DNA from: Pseudomonas viridiflava
GTDB lineage: Bacteria; Pseudomonadota; Gammaproteobacteria; Pseudomonadales; Pseudomonadaceae
Direction of reading: 5' to 3'
Assembly: GCF_900580865.1 (NCBI RefSeq)
Contig: NZ_UTBZ01000169.1
Location: 310,001-374,000 of the forward strand
Length of the DNA stretch: 64,000 nt
The notes under the pieces were generated by a model. The model was not told the origin of the DNA. It was given only the letters and a program-made list of their open reading frames with translations, and ran no database searches. Shown here piece by piece: positions 60,837 through 64,000 of this stretch; positions within the stretch are counted from its first letter, which is position 1, and each line of letters opens with the position of its first letter. The position numbers were made by a program, and so were the translations under genes.

Positions 60837-61952
60837 GTGGCTACGTTGAATCTGAAAAGCTTCATGCTGGCGGCGACCCTGATGTCCGCCGCTTTTGGTG
60901 CCCACGCCGAGCGGCTGAAAGATATCGCCAGCATTTCCGGCGTGCGTTCCAACCAGTTGATCGGTTACGGCCTGGTGGTCGGGCTTAACGGCACCGGCGA
61001 CCAGACGACGCAAACCCCGTTCACCCTGCAGACCTTCAACAACATGCTCTCGCAGTTCGGCATCAAGGTGCCGCCGGGATCGGGCAACGTGCAGTTGAAG
61101 AACGTCGCGGCGGTGTCGATCAGTGCCGACTTGCCGGCGTTCGCCAAGCCCGGTCAGCAGGTCGACATCACGGTGTCCTCGATCGGTAACTCCAAGAGCC
61201 TGCGTGGTGGCACCTTGTTGCTGACGCCGCTCAAGGGTATCGACGGCAACGTCTACGCGGTCGCTCAGGGCAACCTGGTGGTTGGCGGTTTCGACGCCGA
61301 AGGTCGTGACGGATCGAAGATCACCGTCAACGTTCCGTCGGCCGGTCGCATCCCTGGCGGTGCCTCGGTGGAACGTTCGGTACCGAGTGGTTTCAACCAG
61401 GGCAACAGCCTGACGCTGAACCTCAACCGTTCCGACTTCACCACCGCCAAACGTATCGTCGACAAGATCAACGACATGCTCGGCCCTGGCGTTGCGCAAG
61501 CCATCGATGGCGGTTCGATCCGCGTCACCGCGCCGCTCGATCCAAGCCAGCGCGTCGACTACTTGTCGATCCTGGAGAACCTCGAAGTCGATCCGGGTCA
61601 GGCGGTGGCGAAAGTCATCATCAACTCGCGTACCGGTACCATCGTCATCGGCCAGAACGTGAAAGTGTCGCCAGCCGCCGTGACCCACGGCAGCCTGACG
61701 GTAACGATCACCGAAGACCCGATCGTCAGCCAGCCCGGCCCTCTGTCCAATGGTCAGACGGCTGTCGTGCCGCGCTCGCGGGTCAACGCCGAGCAAGAAG
61801 CCAAGCCGATGTTCAAGTTCGGCCCGGGTACCACCCTCGACGAGATCGTGCGGGCGGTGAACCAGGTCGGCGCGGCACCGGGTGACTTGATGGCGATCCT
61901 CGAAGCCTTGAAGCAGGCCGGCGCGTTGCAAGCCGACCTGATCGTGATCTGA
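60837..61952 (+). CDS. flgI: Flagellar P-ring protein FlgI
   Basis: 371-residue periplasmic ring protein. The GTG start at 60837 directly follows the flgH stop. Signal peptide cleavage is probably after GAHA near residue 24. Family marks include RLKDIASISGVRSNQLIGYG and GTTLDEIVRAVNQVGAAPGD. Confidence 0.96.
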   Translation: MATLNLKSFMLAATLMSAAFGAHAERLKDIASISGVRSNQLIGYGLVVGLNGTGDQTTQTPFTLQTFNNMLSQFGIKVPPGSGNVQLKNVAAVSISADLPAFAKPGQQVDITVSSIGNSKSLRGGTLLLTPLKGIDGNVYAVAQGNLVVGGFDAEGRDGSKITVNVPSAGRIPGGASVERSVPSGFNQGNSLTLNLNRSDFTTAKRIVDKINDMLGPGVAQAIDGGSIRVTAPLDPSQRVDYLSILENLEVDPGQAVAKVIINSRTGTIVIGQNVKVSPAAVTHGSLTVTITEDPIVSQPGPLSNGQTAVVPRSRVNAEQEAKPMFKFGPGTTLDEIVRAVNQVGAAPGDLMAILEALKQAGALQADLIVI

Positions 61953-61963
61953 GGCCGACCGTT

Positions 61964-63256
61964 ATGGATATGCGCAAAAGCGGTCTGGTCAGCAGCAGCG
62001 ATTCGGGTTCCTACTCGGACCTCAATCGCCTGAACCAACTCAAGGTCGGCGACAAGAACAGCGATGCGAACCTGCGCAAAGTCGCGCAGGAATTCGAATC
62101 GCTGTTCCTTGGCGAAATGCTCAAGTCGATGCGCTCGGCGACCAACGCCTTGGGTGAAGACAACCCGCTGAACACGCCGGCGGCCAAGCAGTATCAGGAA
62201 ATGTACGACCAGCAACTGGCCGTTTCCATGTCCCGCGAGGGCGGTGGTATCGGTCTGGCCGACGTGCTGATGCGGCAGATGTCGAAGAACAAACCGCTGG
62301 CACCGGGCGAAGCTGCTGCCGCGTCCGCCGCCAAGCAGGAAGAAGCCAAGGCAAAAGCCGCGGCCGTGGTCACACCGGTTGCCGCTGGCACCGTTGCCAC
62401 CAACGGTCCGTTGTCGCGCCTCAATGGCGAGCGTCCGTTGTGGGCGTCGCGTTCGGTGAATGCGCCGAATACGCAACTCGCTCATCGCAATGACATGGAA
62501 ATGATCAACCAGCGTCGTCTGGCCTTGCCGCCGAAACTGGCCGATCGTTTGCTCGCCGGGCTGGTGCCGTCGGCCACACCGACGGCAGCAACCCAGCTGC
62601 CGCAACGCGCCGCAACTGCCGCTACAACCGGTGCCGGGCCGCTGTATAACGGCGACTGGCTGGCGCGCGCCGAGAGCGAAAAAGCCTCTGGCGGGCAGAT
62701 GCAGGTCTACGGTCGCGCCATGGCGCAGATTCCGCTGGCCCCGGCGAAGAAAGCCTTCAGTTCCGCCGACGAATTCGTCAACACCATGCTGCCGATGGCC
62801 AAGGAAGCGGCCGACCGCATCGGCGTCGATCCGCGTTATCTGGTGGCACAAGCGGCCCTGGAAACCGGTTGGGGCAAGTCGGTCATGCGCGCTCAGGATG
62901 GCAGCAGCAGCCACAACCTGTTCGGCATCAAGGCGAGCAGCAACTGGAAGGGCGATTCGGCCCGGGCGATCACCAGCGAGTTCCGCAATGGCGAGATGGT
63001 CAAGGAGACGGCCGAGTTCCGTTCCTATGCCTCGTACAAGGACAGCTTCCACGATCTGGTGACTTTGCTGCAGTCCAATAATCGCTATCAAGATGTCGTG
63101 AAGTCTGCCGATAACCCAGAACAGTTTGTACGCGAGTTGCAAAAGGCCGGTTACGCCACCGACCCGAACTACGCAAGCAAGATTTCGCAGATTGCCAAGC
63201 AGATGAACAGTTTCCAAAACTACGCTGCGGCGGGTGTATCCACCACGCCTTTATAA
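61964..63256 (+). CDS. flgJ: Flagellar rod-cap muramidase FlgJ
   Basis: 430-residue bifunctional protein. The N-terminal rod-scaffold domain (~20-110; VAQEFESLFLGEMLKSMR) is joined by a long Ala/Pro-rich linker to a C-terminal GH73 glucosaminidase domain (~265-420) with the catalytic Glu in QAALETGWGKS and HNLFGIKA. It opens the peptidoglycan for rod growth. It is longer than E. coli FlgJ because of the linker, as usual in pseudomonads. Confidence 0.96.
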   Translation: MDMRKSGLVSSSDSGSYSDLNRLNQLKVGDKNSDANLRKVAQEFESLFLGEMLKSMRSATNALGEDNPLNTPAAKQYQEMYDQQLAVSMSREGGGIGLADVLMRQMSKNKPLAPGEAAAASAAKQEEAKAKAAAVVTPVAAGTVATNGPLSRLNGERPLWASRSVNAPNTQLAHRNDMEMINQRRLALPPKLADRLLAGLVPSATPTAATQLPQRAATAATTGAGPLYNGDWLARAESEKASGGQMQVYGRAMAQIPLAPAKKAFSSADEFVNTMLPMAKEAADRIGVDPRYLVAQAALETGWGKSVMRAQDGSSSHNLFGIKASSNWKGDSARAITSEFRNGEMVKETAEFRSYASYKDSFHDLVTLLQSNNRYQDVVKSADNPEQFVRELQKAGYATDPNYASKISQIAKQMNSFQNYAAAGVSTTPL

Positions 63257-63280
63257 GGCACAAGGTATAAGGTCTGAACC

Positions 63281-64000
63281 ATGAGTTTGCTCAATATCGG
63301 GATGTCGGGACTGTCGGCCAGCCAGTCCTCTTTGGCTACGACAGGCAACAACATTGCCAACGTCGACACCGCCGGTTATTCACGCCAGCAAACCGTGCAG
63401 GGCACCAAATCCTCGCAGCAGTACGGCAGCGTTTTCATCGGCACGGGCACGACCCTGGCTGACGTACGCCGGGTCTACAACTCCTACCTGGAATCCCAAC
63501 TGCACACGGCGACCTCGCTCAACAGCGAAGCGGCGTCGTACCTGGCGCAGGCCACGCCGCTGGATTCCACGTTGTCCGACACCAACACCGGCCTGACCGG
63601 TGTGCTGCAAAAGTTCTTCACGACGATGCAGGGCGTATCGACGTCTGCGACCGATGACACCTCGCGCCAATCGGTGCTGACTGGTGCGCAGGCGCTGACC
63701 AGCCGCTTCAACTCCATCGCCAAACAGCTCAACGACCAGAACACCACCATCAACGGCAGCCTCGGCGACATGGCGGCTCAGGTGAACAAACTGGCCACCT
63801 CGATTGCCAACCTGAACCAGAAAATCGGCGAGATCTCCACCAGCGGTGGTGCGCCGAACGATCTGCTCGACAGCCGTAATGAAGCCGTACGCCAGTTGTC
63901 CGAGCTGACCGGCGCGCAGGTCGTCGAGCGCGGCACCAGCTTCGACATCTACGTCGGTAGCGGCCAGCCCCTGGTCATTGGCAACTCCGCCAACTCCCTG
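63281..64000 (+). CDS. flgK: Flagellar hook-associated protein 1 FlgK, 5' part
   Basis: First 240 codons from the ATG at 63281 (MSLLNIGMSGLSASQSS); the rest is beyond the window. The N-terminal heptad region with NNIANVDTAGYSRQ and the coiled DLLDSRNEAVRQLSEL segment are FlgK marks. It joins hook and filament. It lies 24 bases after flgJ. Confidence 0.96.
   Translation, partial: MSLLNIGMSGLSASQSSLATTGNNIANVDTAGYSRQQTVQGTKSSQQYGSVFIGTGTTLADVRRVYNSYLESQLHTATSLNSEAASYLAQATPLDSTLSDTNTGLTGVLQKFFTTMQGVSTSATDDTSRQSVLTGAQALTSRFNSIAKQLNDQNTTINGSLGDMAAQVNKLATSIANLNQKIGEISTSGGAPNDLLDSRNEAVRQLSELTGAQVVERGTSFDIYVGSGQPLVIGNSANSL

Overview
The window is a piece of a Pseudomonas chromosome, almost certainly from the P. 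fluorescens group. The evidence is the high GC content, a LapA-family adhesin with its type I secretion genes, a phhABC operon opposite phhR, the flgFGHIJK run, Pseudomonas-only families (DUF6124, a FimV-like protein) and many REP/REPIN palindromes of two types (seven sites each). Gene order is dense, with short intergenic gaps that mostly hold REPINs, terminators or promoters.

Layout. 1-12.8 kb: a type I secretion and adhesion locus. It has an ABC exporter (cut by the window edge), a TolC-like outer-membrane channel, and a divergent 2870-residue adhesin with a LapG-type cleavage motif, long VCBS-like repeats, a vWA domain and RTX repeats. 12.9-18.8 kb: a DUF6124 gene with a structured leader, a 1289-residue Ig-repeat protein, ybaN and a YecA-family gene. 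19.2-29.4 kb: recQ, a MarR regulator, a FimV-like protein, a PlpD-type patatin autotransporter, a SelW-like protein, an EamA exporter with an AraC regulator, and an LpxH-like phosphoesterase. 29.4-34 kb: two predicted iron oxygenases (PhnZ-like HD and Mpo1-like) divergent from an AraC regulator, then trkH and a nitroreductase. 34-38.3 kb: a CpxR / Spy-CpxP / CpxA-like envelope-stress operon, a coiled-coil membrane protein, yciI and yciB. 38.4-43.5 kb: RNase AM, yciO, scpA, scpB, a DUF1289 gene and rluB.

43.6-51.3 kb is the least ordinary part. A 45-codon acidic peptide gene with an uncharged hydrophobic tail lies upstream of an M29/NicX-like metalloenzyme, separated from it by an intrinsic terminator. 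Next comes aroP behind a Trp-containing leader peptide. A divergent SHMT-like PLP enzyme follows, then an AT-richer XRE regulator plus YhhQ-type (queuosine-precursor) transporter, then queC. The peptide gene and the small ORFs are below the usual length cut-off and were read directly from the sequence.

51.4-64 kb: arfB, an MFS transporter, two small hypothetical genes, phhC-phhB-phhA with PhhR-type boxes, phhR, a sigma-54-type promoter and the flagellar operon flgF to flgK (flgK cut by the window end). No tRNA, rRNA, CRISPR array, insertion sequence with a transposase, or prophage was seen.
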